Assembly (NCBI RefSeq): GCF_905475345.1
Contig: NC_066594.1
Location: 5,579,001 to 5,643,000 of the forward strand
Origin: Vespula vulgaris
Taxonomy: Eukaryota > Arthropoda > Insecta > Hymenoptera > Vespidae
Length of the DNA stretch: 64,000 bases
Direction of reading: 5' to 3'
Positions 26,982 to 38,374 of this stretch are shown here, piece after piece. Made by a program: the position numbers and the translations under genes. Positions within the stretch are counted from its first letter, which is position 1, and every line of letters starts with the position of its first letter. The notes under the pieces were generated by a model that had not been told where the DNA came from, made no database searches, and saw nothing but the letters and a program-made list of their open reading frames with translations.

Positions 26982-26993
<12 letters not shown>
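26872..26993. repeat. Tandem duplication of a 60-62 base unit
   Basis: Two adjacent copies (26872-26933 and 26934-26993) share ATAAAGAGAGA, then AATGTG.TAGAAAAG, then AGAAAATGATAA.ATTGAGAG, and differ at only a few positions plus a two-base gap. Confidence 0.9.
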
Positions 26994-27032
<39 letters not shown>

Positions 27033-27036
27033 AAGA
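26985..27036. repeat. (GA)n microsatellite
   Basis: About 45 bases of GA directly following the tandem duplication. Confidence 0.9.
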
Positions 27037-27703
27037 GCAGTAAAAAGATCTAGCAAATTTTATAAAATAAAATTTAAATCCTTGCTTCCTTATTATCTAA
27101 AAATCAGGTTGTTAGTAATTTTGAACGCGTTTGCTTGCTTTTAAAAGTATCCTATAAAAAGAACTTTTCTTGACTTTAAACTTTTCTATTACCTTTTGAA
27201 AAAAAAAAAATACAAGAGAAATATAAAGAAGAACGGATGACCTGGTCGAACGCTTTGTCATGTTACTATATCGTCTTTTATAAGAGGAAGAAACTCTGTT
27301 TTATGAATAGAAAAAGAAAAATACGTTTAAAAGTATTCTACGTAATAAACGAAACAGAATATGTATATGTATGGAAAATTAATATTGTGAGCGAAGCATG
27401 AGAAGTAGCGTTTACGTCGTAAGTAACATTCGCGAAACTCAGCTATGTTCGTTGTAATATTCTACCACCAAGGAAATTTATTTTCTGTGAGTATTGTTGA
27501 ATAGTAATAATATGCGGTTGTATTTATTTCCATTATAGTATCATATCGTATGAAATAAATTCGTATTGTTCCAAGTGATATGTCAAACGAAAATGATTTC
27601 CTTCTCACAACTTGTCGCATTTAGATTGGTTCCTTGATATCATCGAAACTCGAATCCATGAAAACGCTGATTGCTTGGAATACGTCCATTCGATAGAAAC
27701 AGG

Positions 27704-27773
<70 letters not shown>

Positions 27774-27774
27774 A
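27704..27774. repeat. (TA)n microsatellite with TG end
   Basis: About 60 bases of TA with one TG unit inside and four TG units at the right end. Confidence 0.9.
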
Positions 27775-28260
27775 TCTCTGATTATTCCTTGCCTTTTTAA
27801 AAAGACATTCGAGAATATCAAATTCGTATAATTGATTGCTTATGCTTAATTATCGAAATCATATAACATCGAAGCCCATGATCACAAATAGCATCAAGTT
27901 AACTCAGTCATATAATTAATCAATCAACCTCAATTAATTAATGTTGTCTAGTCAAGTAACAATCATAATATTTTACTAGCTGACTCGAATGATATTTATT
28001 GAATCGGTGAAAGCTTTAAAAGTTCGATCGAACTTTTCGAAAAAAAAGAAAGTAGAAAAAAGTGAACGTTGTAATATTTATCAGGTTGTGTTTAAAGTAT
28101 TTGAGTATAGCTTTGATTATGCTAGCACGCAAACTGTTTACGTAAATCAAGTAGATACTTAGGAAAAGAGTCTAATGAGCGATTACATATAAATGAAGAG
28201 TCGAAAAAGAGGAACAGAGACAGACAGAGAGAAAAAGAAACGGAGAACTTCGTATTCCTA

Positions 28261-28261
<1 letters not shown>

Positions 28262-28315
<54 letters not shown>
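28262..28315. repeat. (CT)n microsatellite
   Basis: About 50 bases of CT with one TTT interruption. Confidence 0.9.
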
Positions 28316-28318
<3 letters not shown>

Positions 28319-28489
28319 AAAAATAAAGAGAAGGAAGGGTAATAAGAGAAGAAAAGAGTAGGAAACGTGAAAAAAAAGGCAGTCACCGTGTATACGGAGA
28401 ATCTGTTTTAGCCCAGTAGAAGCTGTAGCGAGATAATTATCCCTCTGCTTCTGAAAACGTTATTTACGCTGCCCCGGCTGTGTGCCATC

Positions 28490-28547
28490 ATCAAACCACC
28501 ACTACTACTACTAGTACTACTAATATAACTACTGCTGCTGATGTTAC
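28490..28547. repeat. Imperfect (ACT)n/(CTG)n trinucleotide tract
   Basis: ACT units with CTG and GTACT interruptions. Confidence 0.7.
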
Positions 28548-28983
28548 TAGAACGGTTAGCTAGTATCCTTAATTTCTGGCAAATTTAACCTTTTAGTCTT
28601 TCGTTCACCATGGATATATTTTTGTGCTAACTCTAAAGGTGTTGTCGTGTAGAGTGACGATGACAACAGAAGGGGGTCTTTTTATTTGTTTCTATAATAC
28701 ATACGAAAGAGATTGTCAAACGAATGAACGAACAGAAAAAACTAGGAAATAATGGTTCGAACGAAAAAAGGAAAGTAGGAGGAGAACGAAGAAGAGGAGA
28801 AAGGATAAAAAAAAGAAAGTAGGGAAAACGAAAAGGCAGAGAAAATGTATAACCAGCCTTTGTGCCATTGACACCTTTATAACTGCTGATCTCTCCTTTA
28901 TCGGGATTTTTTCCCTACTTTGACATCGACTTCGTTTTATCAAACGGTAACCATCGTAATTACTATTGGACCAAGGTTTGATC

Positions 28984-28988
28984 TTTCC

Positions 28989-29035
<47 letters not shown>

Positions 29036-29055
29036 CCCCTTTCTTTTTCTCTTTT
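28984..29055. repeat. (CT)n to CTTT-rich tract
   Basis: About 30 pure CT bases followed by a T-rich polypyrimidine run. Confidence 0.85.
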
Positions 29056-29567
29056 TCTTATTCAACTATTACCTTTCAAGATATTTTTATATTTCTCATT
29101 GCCTTGTCCTTGTCGATCGATCGGATTAGCATTAATTGCTTCGATATGGAAAATGAAAAAATTCTTGGTTCGGAGGATTAAAGAATTTTTTAAATTACTT
29201 CTTATATACTACTTATTATTACGGAACGTTCAAGGAATTTACTTTCTTTTTCCTAAGTCCTAGTAATGTAATGACTTTAAATAGATGTAATAAAGTAATA
29301 GCCGAACATCTTCTACAGAGAAAATATTTAATCCCGGCAAGACTTGGTAATACTTTGTCTGACAAAAGTATGTAATACTATTCATGGTCTCATTCGTATA
29401 AACTAAACGTAAATCTAAATCAATTTAAAGAAGATTTATATCGTTGTCTATCTCTTATAATCCTGTGGGTTTTCATAATCGGTCCTTTTGTGAGAAAGTT
29501 TCTTCTTCAATATAGTTATTCTTGATTAATCTCTTAATGATCGGGCTTCAAACGAGAGATGTCTCTA

Positions 29568-29697
29568 ATGAAATGGTTTCTTGTTTTGTTACAGACCAAT
29601 CCTCAAAGCCCCTTGGAAAAAGGTTTCCGTTTGATCTGGGCAGCAAAGCCACCGAATAACAAGGCAGGCAATAGGATAAAGACCGAGTGCGGATGTA
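29568..29697 (+). CDS. Possible alternative first exon, in phase with exon 2 (unproven)
   Basis: An ATG opens MKWFLVLLQTNPQSPLEKGF and continues through WAAKPPNNK and TECGC to a GTGAGT donor at 29698. The 130 bases end in phase 1, the same phase exon 2 needs, so splicing to 61124 would keep frame. The N terminus has only a short hydrophobic stretch and is a weak signal peptide. If unspliced, the frame ends at a TAG at 29730-29732 (54 codons). The same segment also carries a good acceptor (ends 29594), so it could instead be part of a non-coding leader exon. The chance of matching phase by accident is one in three. Confidence 0.15.
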
Positions 29698-29761
29698 GTG
29701 AGTGCTTTCGAGAAGGGAGGAGAACGACTTAGAGACAGAAGAAATAAGATAAAGAGAATTG

Positions 29762-29798
29762 GAAGAAGAAGAAGAAGAAGAAGAAATAGAAGAAGAAG
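29762..29798. repeat. (GAA)n repeat in the probable leader
   Basis: About eleven GAA units with one ATA interruption. Confidence 0.85.
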
Positions 29799-30482
29799 TT
29801 CTTGGTTCTTCTACGATACGTAATTTGACCTTAAGAAGAAGAATACGTTGAAGAAAGTGGAAAAGAGAAAACGAAGAAATCGAAAGGATCTCTTAGTGTT
29901 TTATGGAGGCTCTTGACGCCAATGATTTTGTCTTTAGAGAATAGGAAGAGGAAAAGAAAGAATATAGTTCGGAGTTCATGAACAAATAAAACCTGTGAGA
30001 GGGTAATGAATGAAGGAGACCGTCCTGATAGGATGCAAATTTTTCCTCGTAAAATTTCGTACGATGTAAATCGAACGATAAACTTTTTCCGCTTGTTATT
30101 CTTGATCAGTCATCGAATTGGATCGTTGAAATAAAAAAGAAAAAAAAAAAAGAAAGAAAAGAAAAGAAACTGTGCCGGGACGCGATGTTATCGTTGTTTT
30201 GAAGTTTCGCTGAAAGATAAAAGGACGAGGCGGACAGGGTAGAGGGATATACGTGTATACATACATACAATTTACGTATACACAATATATACACACACAC
30301 ATATATTATATATTTATAACGACATACGTGATATCGTGTACTACTTAGGTCGTTATTTCGACGTAGAACGCTCGACGTAGTGACGCGCGATTACGTTGTG
30401 CTTCTAGAAGTTGAAAGGAAAAAGAAGAGGAGTAAAAAAGAAAAAGTGAAGAAGGAAAGCAGCGTGCGAGGAGCCAAGAAAG

Positions 30483-30509
30483 ATGATATTGAGGCGGAGG
30501 ACTGATTGA
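30483..30509 (+). other. Short upstream open reading frame in the leader
   Basis: An ATG 58 bases before the main start opens eight codons and then a TGA, not overlapping the main frame. If the leader is transcribed through here, it could dampen translation. Its start context has C and A around it and no strong consensus. Only its presence is seen; its function is not known. Confidence 0.3.
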
Positions 30510-30513
30510 AGGA

Positions 30514-30538
30514 GGAGAGAGAGAGAGAGAGAGAGGAG
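30514..30538. repeat. (GA)n directly before the start codon
   Basis: About eleven GA units end two bases before the ATG at 30541. GAGA-type elements lie near many insect promoters, but this one may simply be a microsatellite. Confidence 0.85.
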
Positions 30539-30540
30539 AA

Positions 30541-30673
30541 ATGGCGACGAGCGAGGGTACTAGTGTAACGAGTGTGGCGCGTTGGGGTTTATGGTTTGGT
30601 GCCGTACTCCTCGCAACGACATCCTTGGTCTATTCTCAGGTCACGTGGACGCCGATCTACGTTGGCGGACACA
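30541..30673 (+). CDS. Exon 1 (coding part) of a SOL-1-like CUB-domain protein: start codon and signal peptide
   Basis: The ATG opens 44 codons beginning MATSEGTSVTSVAR, followed by a hydrophobic core at about residues 15-31 (WGLWFGAVLLATTSLVY) and a small-residue cleavage site near residues 32-33 (YS|QV). This is a classic signal peptide, so the product enters the secretory pathway. The mature part starts QVTWTPIYVGGH. The exon ends after one base of codon 45, directly before a GTAAGT donor (30674). That phase-1 end matches the acceptor of exon 2 at 61124, giving ...VGGH-S-GSERKVDLW. The start has G at -3 and G at +4, a favourable context. Continued reading past the donor reaches a stop within 25 codons, as expected for an intron. 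The family call (SOL-1-like) rests on exons 2 and 3. Joining this exon to exon 2 is inferred from phase, splice signals and domain logic across 30 kb. Other symmetric phase-1 exons in between cannot be excluded. Confidence 0.8.
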
Positions 30674-30832
30674 GTAAGTACAAATTCTTTTGTGGTCTTC
30701 CCTTTTACAAAGCTCCTTCGTCCTTTAAGCTCAAGCTTTAAGGTTAGACGATAGTTGAATAAAATTCTCTTCTTCTCTTTCCTCTTTTTTTAGCAATTGT
30801 AAGAAAGTTTCGATTACATTTATCAGTTTTGA

Positions 30833-30947
30833 TTTTTTTTCATCCTTTCTTGTTTTTTCTTCTTCTTCTTCTTCTTCTTTTCCTCTTTTCTTTCTTTTTT
30901 CTTCTTTTCTTTTCTTTTTTTTTTCTTAATTTTTTTCATCAATTTTC
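30833..30947. repeat. Polypyrimidine (TTC)n/T-rich tract
   Basis: More than 100 bases nearly free of purines, with seven consecutive TTC-type units in the middle. Confidence 0.85.
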
Positions 30948-31176
30948 ACCAACGTCGGATTGCGTCGACTTACAAACAAATATGACTCGACTGAAGTTTC
31001 GACGCGATGCCGACGCATTTAAAGCATCGAGATATTTTTCGCACGAATGAAAAACACTCCAGCGAGAGGCGATGAAATATAACGCAAAATTCCTCGTGTC
31101 TCGGCTATGTGAAGCAACAAAAAGAATCGGTTCAGTTGGTGGATCAATATTACAAACTCTCGAGGTCGCAAGCTCT

Positions 31177-31212
31177 GAGAAAGAGAGAGAGAGCAAGAGA
31201 GAGAAAAAGAGG

Positions 31213-31244
<32 letters not shown>

Positions 31245-31247
31245 AAC

Positions 31248-31298
<51 letters not shown>

Positions 31299-31300
31299 TC
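31177..31300. repeat. Long GA-rich microsatellite
   Basis: About 120 bases of GA with GAAA, GACA and GGGA interruptions. It creates Arg-Glu and Ser-Leu frames on the two strands. Confidence 0.9.
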
Positions 31301-31446
31301 GAAGTAGCGGAGGACAGCGGACGAGAACGAAGCGGTGAATTGATTGTGTCAATTAACGAACTACACGGGCCGAAAGTTCTCAAACGACTAAAACTAATGG
31401 TATATCAACTTTGTTCGGTCATTGTACGCTGAGGACAGAGAAATAG

Positions 31447-31476
31447 CAAGAGAGAAAGAGAGAGAGAGAGAAGCAT
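31447..31476. repeat. Short (GA)n
   Basis: About 20 pure GA bases with flanking GAAA units. Confidence 0.8.
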
Positions 31477-31644
31477 CGAAGGGCGTCCAACAAATTGTAG
31501 GACCAGCGTTAAAACGATTAACAACGACGTCCACGGAATTCAGATTTCCTCCTGGCAATTCCGCGTCGTCGTCAGCACGTTTTCCTCTATAATACGCATT
31601 TCTGTTTTCATACATATGTATGTATAAAAATTCGGTAAAAGAGG

Positions 31645-31647
31645 AAA

Positions 31648-31689
<42 letters not shown>

Positions 31690-31690
31690 T
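31645..31690. repeat. (ATT)n trinucleotide repeat
   Basis: About fourteen uninterrupted ATT units, then a T-rich tract. Confidence 0.9.
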
Positions 31691-32040
31691 TATTTTTTTT
31701 CTTTTCATTTTTTTTTTTTAGAAACGATCTCATCTACGTTTTTTCCTCTCTCTTTAATATATCGAACCGAGCACGAGGAACTTGATAGGATAATAAATAT
31801 AACCTATCCCCCACCCTATTCCATTTTCCACTATTCTCTTTTTTCCCTCCTTTCACTCTTTTCCATCCTTCAGCACGAAAGCTCGAAGTGGCGGACGGCA
31901 ACACGTGCCGTTGATAAATAGGAAAAGCGTTCTCCGTTCGCGAGCTTTAATCAGGAAGAGTCGTTTGGTTCTCGACGAGGAACGAGACGATCAATTTGCG
32001 CGATATCCACGAAGATATTCATTTTAGCAAGTACGAATGA

Positions 32041-32107
32041 GCAAGAGAGAGAAAGAGAGAAAGAGAAGGAGAGAGAGAGAGAGAGAGAACGAGAAAGAGA
32101 GAGAGCA
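32041..32107. repeat. GA-rich tract
   Basis: GA with GAAA and GAAC interruptions. Confidence 0.85.
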
Positions 32108-33944
32108 AGCGCGAATTCATGTCATCCTCTCTCTAGGACAATCTATCTCGGCTCGCACGATAATGAAATCCTCGCTGACGTTTTTGGCGCGATTCGATAT
32201 TCTCGAACAAACGTAGAAATTTACGGCGAACCTGGGTTCAATCGTAGTCAACGTGTCGTCTCGATCGTTCGGCTACAAATTCGCAATGCATTAAATTATC
32301 ACAGCTTTGTTCACTTTCTCTCTTTTTCTCACTCTTTCGCTGTGTGTGTGTGTGCGTATGTGTGCATATTTATCTGTTTTTCTTCTCTTTTTTATTTGTA
32401 GACTATTACCGAACAAATCGAAATTTAATGCCGGAGAATCAAATGATCCAGATACTTTTGAAGAGACAAATTTGAAAAATGACTCGTATCTAAATCATCA
32501 AGGAGTTAATTTAAAGCGTTAACGAAAAGATTTCTGTTCTCTATCTTCGAATAAAATTGAGTTTTTCTTTGTGTTTTTTCTGTCTTTCTTTTTTTTTTAT
32601 ATCGATAGTAAAAAAGTTCAGGACGGATCGTCGATAGGTCGACTATTAGTCATGGGATATTGATGGTATATCTTTACTTTGTAAGGATGTTTCGTTGAAA
32701 ATACACGTCGTTCCATAAATCAAACTAAATGCATATTTCGAAAGGTTATACATATCTATGTATTTATAATATATAGATGTGTATATGTGTGTGAGTATAT
32801 ATATATATTTGTTTATTTAACTCTAACAATTGAACTACCTAATGTATTTTTTCATAAGAAAAACTCGTTCCTTTCGAAGACGTATACCAGATTCGAAAAT
32901 AAAATTATCGTATCTCAACTAGGGGACGTACGATGGGTGGATAGAAAAAGAAGGAGAAAGATCGTGTCAGAACGGTTAACTTCAACGAATCTTGCCGATA
33001 TGAACATTCGATTCACGTAGCACAGATCGAAAAGTAATCACATTTTCCAAAAGCTGTGCGAGGCTTTGCGACTTGAGAATCAATGCGAAACGTGCACGAA
33101 GTAACTCGATTTTTCCGTCAATACGTTCAACGTCATATCGCGAACACATAATCGCGACCAAGTTAAGAAACAAAATATTATATATCTACGTATATTAACA
33201 AAAGAGAATAAAAGGACGATGATGTCACGATGTTTTACCCTTCAATTTTTTTTCGTTAGAAATTTCATTTCAAAATAAATAAAAGAATAAAAAAGAAATA
33301 AAAAGAAAAATTAACAATGAATTTTTCATGATATAGTCATTTAGCAAGGAAAAGACGTCATCGATCTTTCGACGTCGAGGCATCGTTCGAAATGGACGGC
33401 GACGCCGGGCATCGTAAAATTTAACGCGAAAACTTTGGATCGTAACGTCGATGACGAGTTAGTTGATGCTCTTGTGTACGGAAGAAAACGGTTTTCTTCA
33501 TCTAAATCCGGGCGTTGGCTCTAATAACGGGGTTGATGTTGTCGTGGTAACTTGTGTCCTGTTGGAGGGTTGGACTTTCTGAGAAGGGAGGGACGGACCA
33601 TCACGAAGGGTGCTGAGATTCACCGGAATAATTTTAACCACAAATGTCGTGTAGACGATTCGAATCGGAAGTGGAGAAACCCGAATACTTGGAAGAAGGG
33701 TGGAAGAAGGGTGGAGGTAGGAATAGAAGGGTAAAAGGGAAAGGGGAATGGGAAGAAGGCTGACAAGAGCCGCTAGTCGGAGGGAGCGAAGACTCTCCTT
33801 TGCAGTTAGTTGTCGTCAGTAGCAGGCTGTACTCTAATTAACGGCGAGTAACAAGGGTACCCGAGAGAGATGGAGAGTCGTTCTATAACTCGTGCGAGAG
33901 AGTGAAACGCAGACACGACCTCGTAGTCATATAAAAGCACGAGA

Positions 33945-33998
33945 GAAGAAGAAGAAGAAGAAGAAAAAAAAGAAGAGAGAGAGAGAGAGAGAGACAGC
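33945..33998. repeat. (GAA)n followed by (GA)n
   Basis: Five GAA units, a short A run, then about nine GA units. Confidence 0.85.
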
Positions 33999-34920
33999 TC
34001 GAAGATAAGTTTAAAGAAGGAAAGCTTTACGGTACCGGTATCGATTTGTACAAAAACTCCCCAATTCAACTCCTAAATGTTTTTAATTAATTAACGTACA
34101 GTGAGACACGTTTTGTCTTCGTTTATTTTCTTTCGTAAGCTTTGTTAACGACAACTATTGAAAATAAAAACACTAGGACGATTTTGGTTATCAAGATCGA
34201 TCACGGAAATAAAAAAGCTAAAAAGAAGCAATGATTAATATATTACGTTGCACGGAAAAAGTCTATGCGTTGAAGTTATTTGATTAATTCATAGTTTCCT
34301 TGAGGAAAGTTACCCGTAGACTTTGTAAGAATTCGTATAGTTTTTCAATATTACCTATATTATGTTAGAGTAAATCGAATTTTGGTGACTCGAAAAGCTC
34401 CAATAATTTTAACACGCAAGCCTCTTCTTGAAAGAACTTCCGTTCGGTCGAATAACTTGAGGCCGTAAAAAGTAAGAGGAACAAGCTGCTCGTAAAGCTG
34501 TAACAAGAATCGGCCTGGATCAAGAGAAAACGGATGTTGCAGCTGTTTCCTGTCGCACGTAAGTTCCCAATAGAGAAGCGTTCGTGTCTTTCGAAAAGCT
34601 GCAACGTTTTTCTCCGTATTTTTCCTTTTTCTTTGGATCCATGCTGGATTACTGGTTTCTCTTTCTCTTTAGAACTTCCGATCTCGGATTGCCGCTTTGA
34701 AAATACGATCTCAAAAATATTGATACATTAAATATTTTATCCAGGAGCTTACAAACCAATAAAGATGTCATTCGACTTCCAACGAAGTAGGTATCGACAT
34801 AAGTATATATATATTAGTATAAATATATCTGCGAGTATATAGTAACATTTGTGTGCGTGTGTGTGTTTTTTATTCAAACATTTCCGAAAGCTCCAACATT
34901 TTTTCATCTTTTTCTCTTTT

Positions 34921-35017
34921 CATACATACGTACATATATACATATATATACGCACATACACATATATATGTATATATACATATACATGTATGTATGCGTA
35001 TATACAAGTGCATCGTC
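34921..35017. repeat. Alternating purine-pyrimidine TA/CA/TG tract
   Basis: ATACATACGTACATATATAC-type sequence of about 90 bases, nearly strictly alternating and partly self-complementary. Confidence 0.8.
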
Positions 35018-35416
35018 AATGCGAAAAGAATATATACAGATCGAAAATGTTCGTCGAGAATGAATAAACAAGATGAACCTTGATGTTTGCTTTTGTCACG
35101 ACTACACTACAGGAAATATACGAAAAAGCTCCTATTTGATACATAGTCCTATCCGCCATCACTTTTCGCCAATTCATGAATATTTTTCCACGTGTTTTGT
35201 CATCCGATCCATCGGATTTCTTTCTTTAAAACCGCGTTTCGTGGACGACCGATCGATCCATTGCTCCTATACGAGAAGGAGAAAGGGGAAAACAATTGGT
35301 CAGAGGTGAGAAAACGAACGGGAAGCAAGAGAAGCACAGATTATAGTTGATTTTGCGGTCAGCCGATCGCAGTTTCCACCGAGCCCAACAGTAGAAACGG
35401 AAACAAAGCTGCGGAA

Positions 35417-35460
35417 AAAGAGAGAGAGACAGGGAGAGAGAAAGAGAAAGAGAGACAGAG
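35417..35460. repeat. GA-rich tract
   Basis: GA with CAGG and AAA interruptions. Confidence 0.85.
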
Positions 35461-35724
35461 CCCTTGAAAGCCACCTGCGCGCACTATGTGCAGGTGCATT
35501 GCAGTTTCATAGTCTTCGACCGTACTCACCGTCCGAGTAGAACCGTGAAGCGAACTGTAATCCTGTTTTCTAAATGTAACCCAACTTTGGCGAACATGTG
35601 TACGTCCAACCACAAGCCCTGTTCAACAATTTGTCTCCACGCCCAACATCCCACTGCATTCCAATCCCTTCCCTTCTCTTCGTATCCACAGCTCTTTGTC
35701 TTCTCTCTTTGACTACTTACTTTT

Positions 35725-35828
35725 CTCTCTCTCTCTCTCTCTCTTTTCTCTTTTTTTTTTTAGGCCCTATACTATTTTTTATGTACATATATATATATGT
35801 ATATATATATACAATATAATATATATGT
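35725..35828. repeat. (CT)n, T-rich and (TA)n cluster
   Basis: CT run at 35725-35745, pyrimidine run to 35763, then (TA)n with TG units at 35784-35828. Confidence 0.8.
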
Positions 35829-36030
35829 CGACGGATTTTATTTTATCCAACTTTTAAAAATTTTCACGAATTTTTCTCGATAGGATATTAATAGGGTTTT
35901 TGCTAATATTTGGAAAACTCGACAAGTAGAGGGATTTGATTCGATCATTATCGTATAATATTTTCTTGCAATATAGTTTGACAAGATCAGCAGTTTCTCT
36001 CTTCAAGGCAGAAGATTCTCGGTTAGTGGC

Positions 36031-36031
<1 letters not shown>

Positions 36032-36075
<44 letters not shown>

Positions 36076-36085
36076 GTGTGTGTAT
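36032..36085. repeat. (TA)n with (TG)n end
   Basis: About 36 bases of TA, a TTT break and then TG units. Confidence 0.85.
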
Positions 36086-36490
36086 AGCAATCTTTACCAA
36101 AAGGATCAAATCAAGTAATGCAAACATATTCCAAAGTGCCTACTCACAACGATGTGGTCATCCTTTAATCCTCTTTAACTACCATAAAACTGGTGTGTAT
36201 TAATGAGTTTACGTTGAAAATTAAATCATACGATTAGAGGTATAGTTCGCATCTAAAATATTTGTTCGACAATGTCAAGAATGTTATTTTTCTATTAAAT
36301 ATATATGATCTTGGGTACATTTAATGATCTCAATTACAGTAAATAAGGTCTTTTCTCTATGGTATTCCAATATACATGGACATGTGTGCATGCATAATAC
36401 GAGACAGGTAGGATTGGAGTACTGGTCGAATGTGGATTAGAGAACGCGATAATTTACCACGTGACTGCTGCCAGTCCTTCGATGAATCCC

Positions 36491-36506
36491 ATTACCATAT
36501 GGTAAT
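36491..36506. repeat. Perfect 16-base palindrome ATTACCATATGGTAAT
   Basis: Exact inverted repeat with no spacer; a canonical CACGTG E-box lies 28 bases upstream (36458-36463). Confidence 0.9.
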
Positions 36507-38329
36507 CACCGTAATTTTGTTATCATCCATCTCCAAGTAGTATTGAAAATTATTCATTAAATATGACTTTCACATCAGCTCGAAGATGTTGCTTGCAATT
36601 TTTGATTTTATTTATATTTAATCATATAGTATTACGTATTTACATTGAATTATTATTAACATTTCACGTTTGCAAATTACTTCAATATAGTTATACTTAA
36701 TTGATATAATAATTTTTATTTTTTTAATTAATTAAAAGTAAAACAAGAATTCGGAACATTGATTGAAAATAAATTAATTTCGAATAAAATGATTAATCGA
36801 GGGAATGTAATACAGGTCTTACTTAATGATCGACATTTTTGATCGATAATTCAATTATTTACTTTATAAGAAAAAATCTTCCTCCGGAATATCCTGGTAA
36901 TTGATTATCCTGTATTGACAATTATGAAAATTTACACAATTAATTTAAGTGAATGACCACAGAAAATGCGAAAATAATAAATCGAAGTATCGTTATACGT
37001 ATTCAAATATAAAACATTGACGATTGTTCACAAATAATTAATATATATTTATACGATACTAATTAATTAACTCGATTCTCCCAAAAAATTTTTATCGGAT
37101 AAAGGTAAATATTATATCCTTGATTTGGTGTAATTCCATCGTCGATGCAAGATGCACTCTATGATTATTTCGTATATATACGTACGTTTCGATAAGATCC
37201 TAATCTTACAATTGAATGTCTCAATGGTATACTAAAGGTTATCATTATATACCGTAAAGGAAAAATACAAAGATCAGACTTGTCGCAATTAAAATTTTTT
37301 TTTGTTGAAATATCGTTCGGTTTCCATCTATAGTTAACAAGGCTCGCTAGTGATACGTGAACGCAGACATCCAGGTGCAGCTATCACGCACGCAGGTATC
37401 GCGTGATGGGCAAGAACAATTTCAGGCTCTCGTCATCGCTCGGAAGCGGCTCGTAACTTGCTGGCTGGCAAGAACAATTAGCTACGAGCCCGTGGAATTG
37501 CCAAGGGCGATACAATTGGCTCGTTCCCGCCCTGTTTCGTCGCGATACATTTCTACGTGTTCCTTCTGTGAACGAAAATACACGTACGTAAACATACATA
37601 TACGAACACACATACGCACATACACAACGATACTCCTAGTGATACTAAAGCACCACTACCACAATCAACAGAGGTAACACCACAACGTCGGCCAACGTGA
37701 GTTACTACCCTCGTCCAAGTTTCTGTCGACGGCTCCAATCTGGCAGCGACCGTGCGACATTGTCCAAAATCTCCGGAAACTGCATCGGGTTACGTTATAT
37801 GAAGGCGGTATTCGCTATAAATAGGCTAACTCTTGCCTCTTCCCATTAAGCTCGCATTCGTAGCACGTTTCGTGCATTTCTCATAGCCGGACAGGAGGTG
37901 CCCTTGTTGGAACCTGTTTTTATTGCAAGATAATACGGAGGCGAAACGTTCGAACGCGACCTCGTTAAAAGCGTATTCCAACAACATCAAAAAACGAAAG
38001 AAGAAAAAAAACTCGAGCGAACTTATATTTTGCGAACTCCGAGTTCGATCTATTTTCAATAAAGAGAATTACCTCAAGTTTCCAACAACGGGATGATGTA
38101 AAGGTAATAGATACAAGCAAAAAAGAAAAAAAAGGAACAAAGTAGATTATATATCGATTCCTTTGTTCGATGGGAGAAAACGTTTACGCGAAGATAAACT
38201 TATAGTGTCTGTTCCCTATAAAACACCGAATCCGCTTTAAACGGATTCTTGATCCCGGATAAAGCGAGAGCCTTATTGATGCTGTCGAAACAATACGACC
38301 AACTTTTAAATAGATTTTTCTCGTGATGG

Positions 38330-38374
38330 GAGAAAGAGAAAGAGAAAGAGAAAGAGAAAGAGAAAATAAGAGAA
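38330..38374. repeat. (GAAAGA)n hexamer array
   Basis: About six copies of AGAAAG, the reverse complement of the hexamer at 8262-8321. Confidence 0.85.

Larger units (their letters stand above)
22900..29567. other. Upstream DNA, repeats and no supported gene
   Basis: CT/GA microsatellites at 23059-23132, 23391-23434, 24893-24963, 26128-26168, 26985-27036, 28262-28315 and 28984-29055, (TA)n at 24163-24190 and 27704-27774, and a 60-base tandem duplication at 26872-26993. The 198-codon minus-strand frame at 26460-27056 is largely the GA repeat and its duplicated flank. Confidence 0.6.
29733..30540 (+). promoter_or_regulatory. Probable 5' leader and promoter-proximal region of the SOL-1-like gene
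   Basis: This stretch has no long open frame. It is purine-rich, with GAA and GA runs, and has a (GA)n run directly before the start codon (30514-30538). A TATATTATATATTTATAA stretch lies at 30302-30319 and TCAGTC at 30106-30111 matches the arthropod initiator, but neither is positioned with a partner element well enough to place a transcription start. An upstream splice acceptor (TTTTGTTACAG, ending 29594) would allow a long leader exon. The start site is unknown. Confidence 0.35.

Noticed and set aside
26460..27056. 198-codon minus-strand frame
   Set aside because: About half of it is the (GA)n tract and the duplicated GA-rich unit read as Ser-Leu and Phe-Ser repeats.
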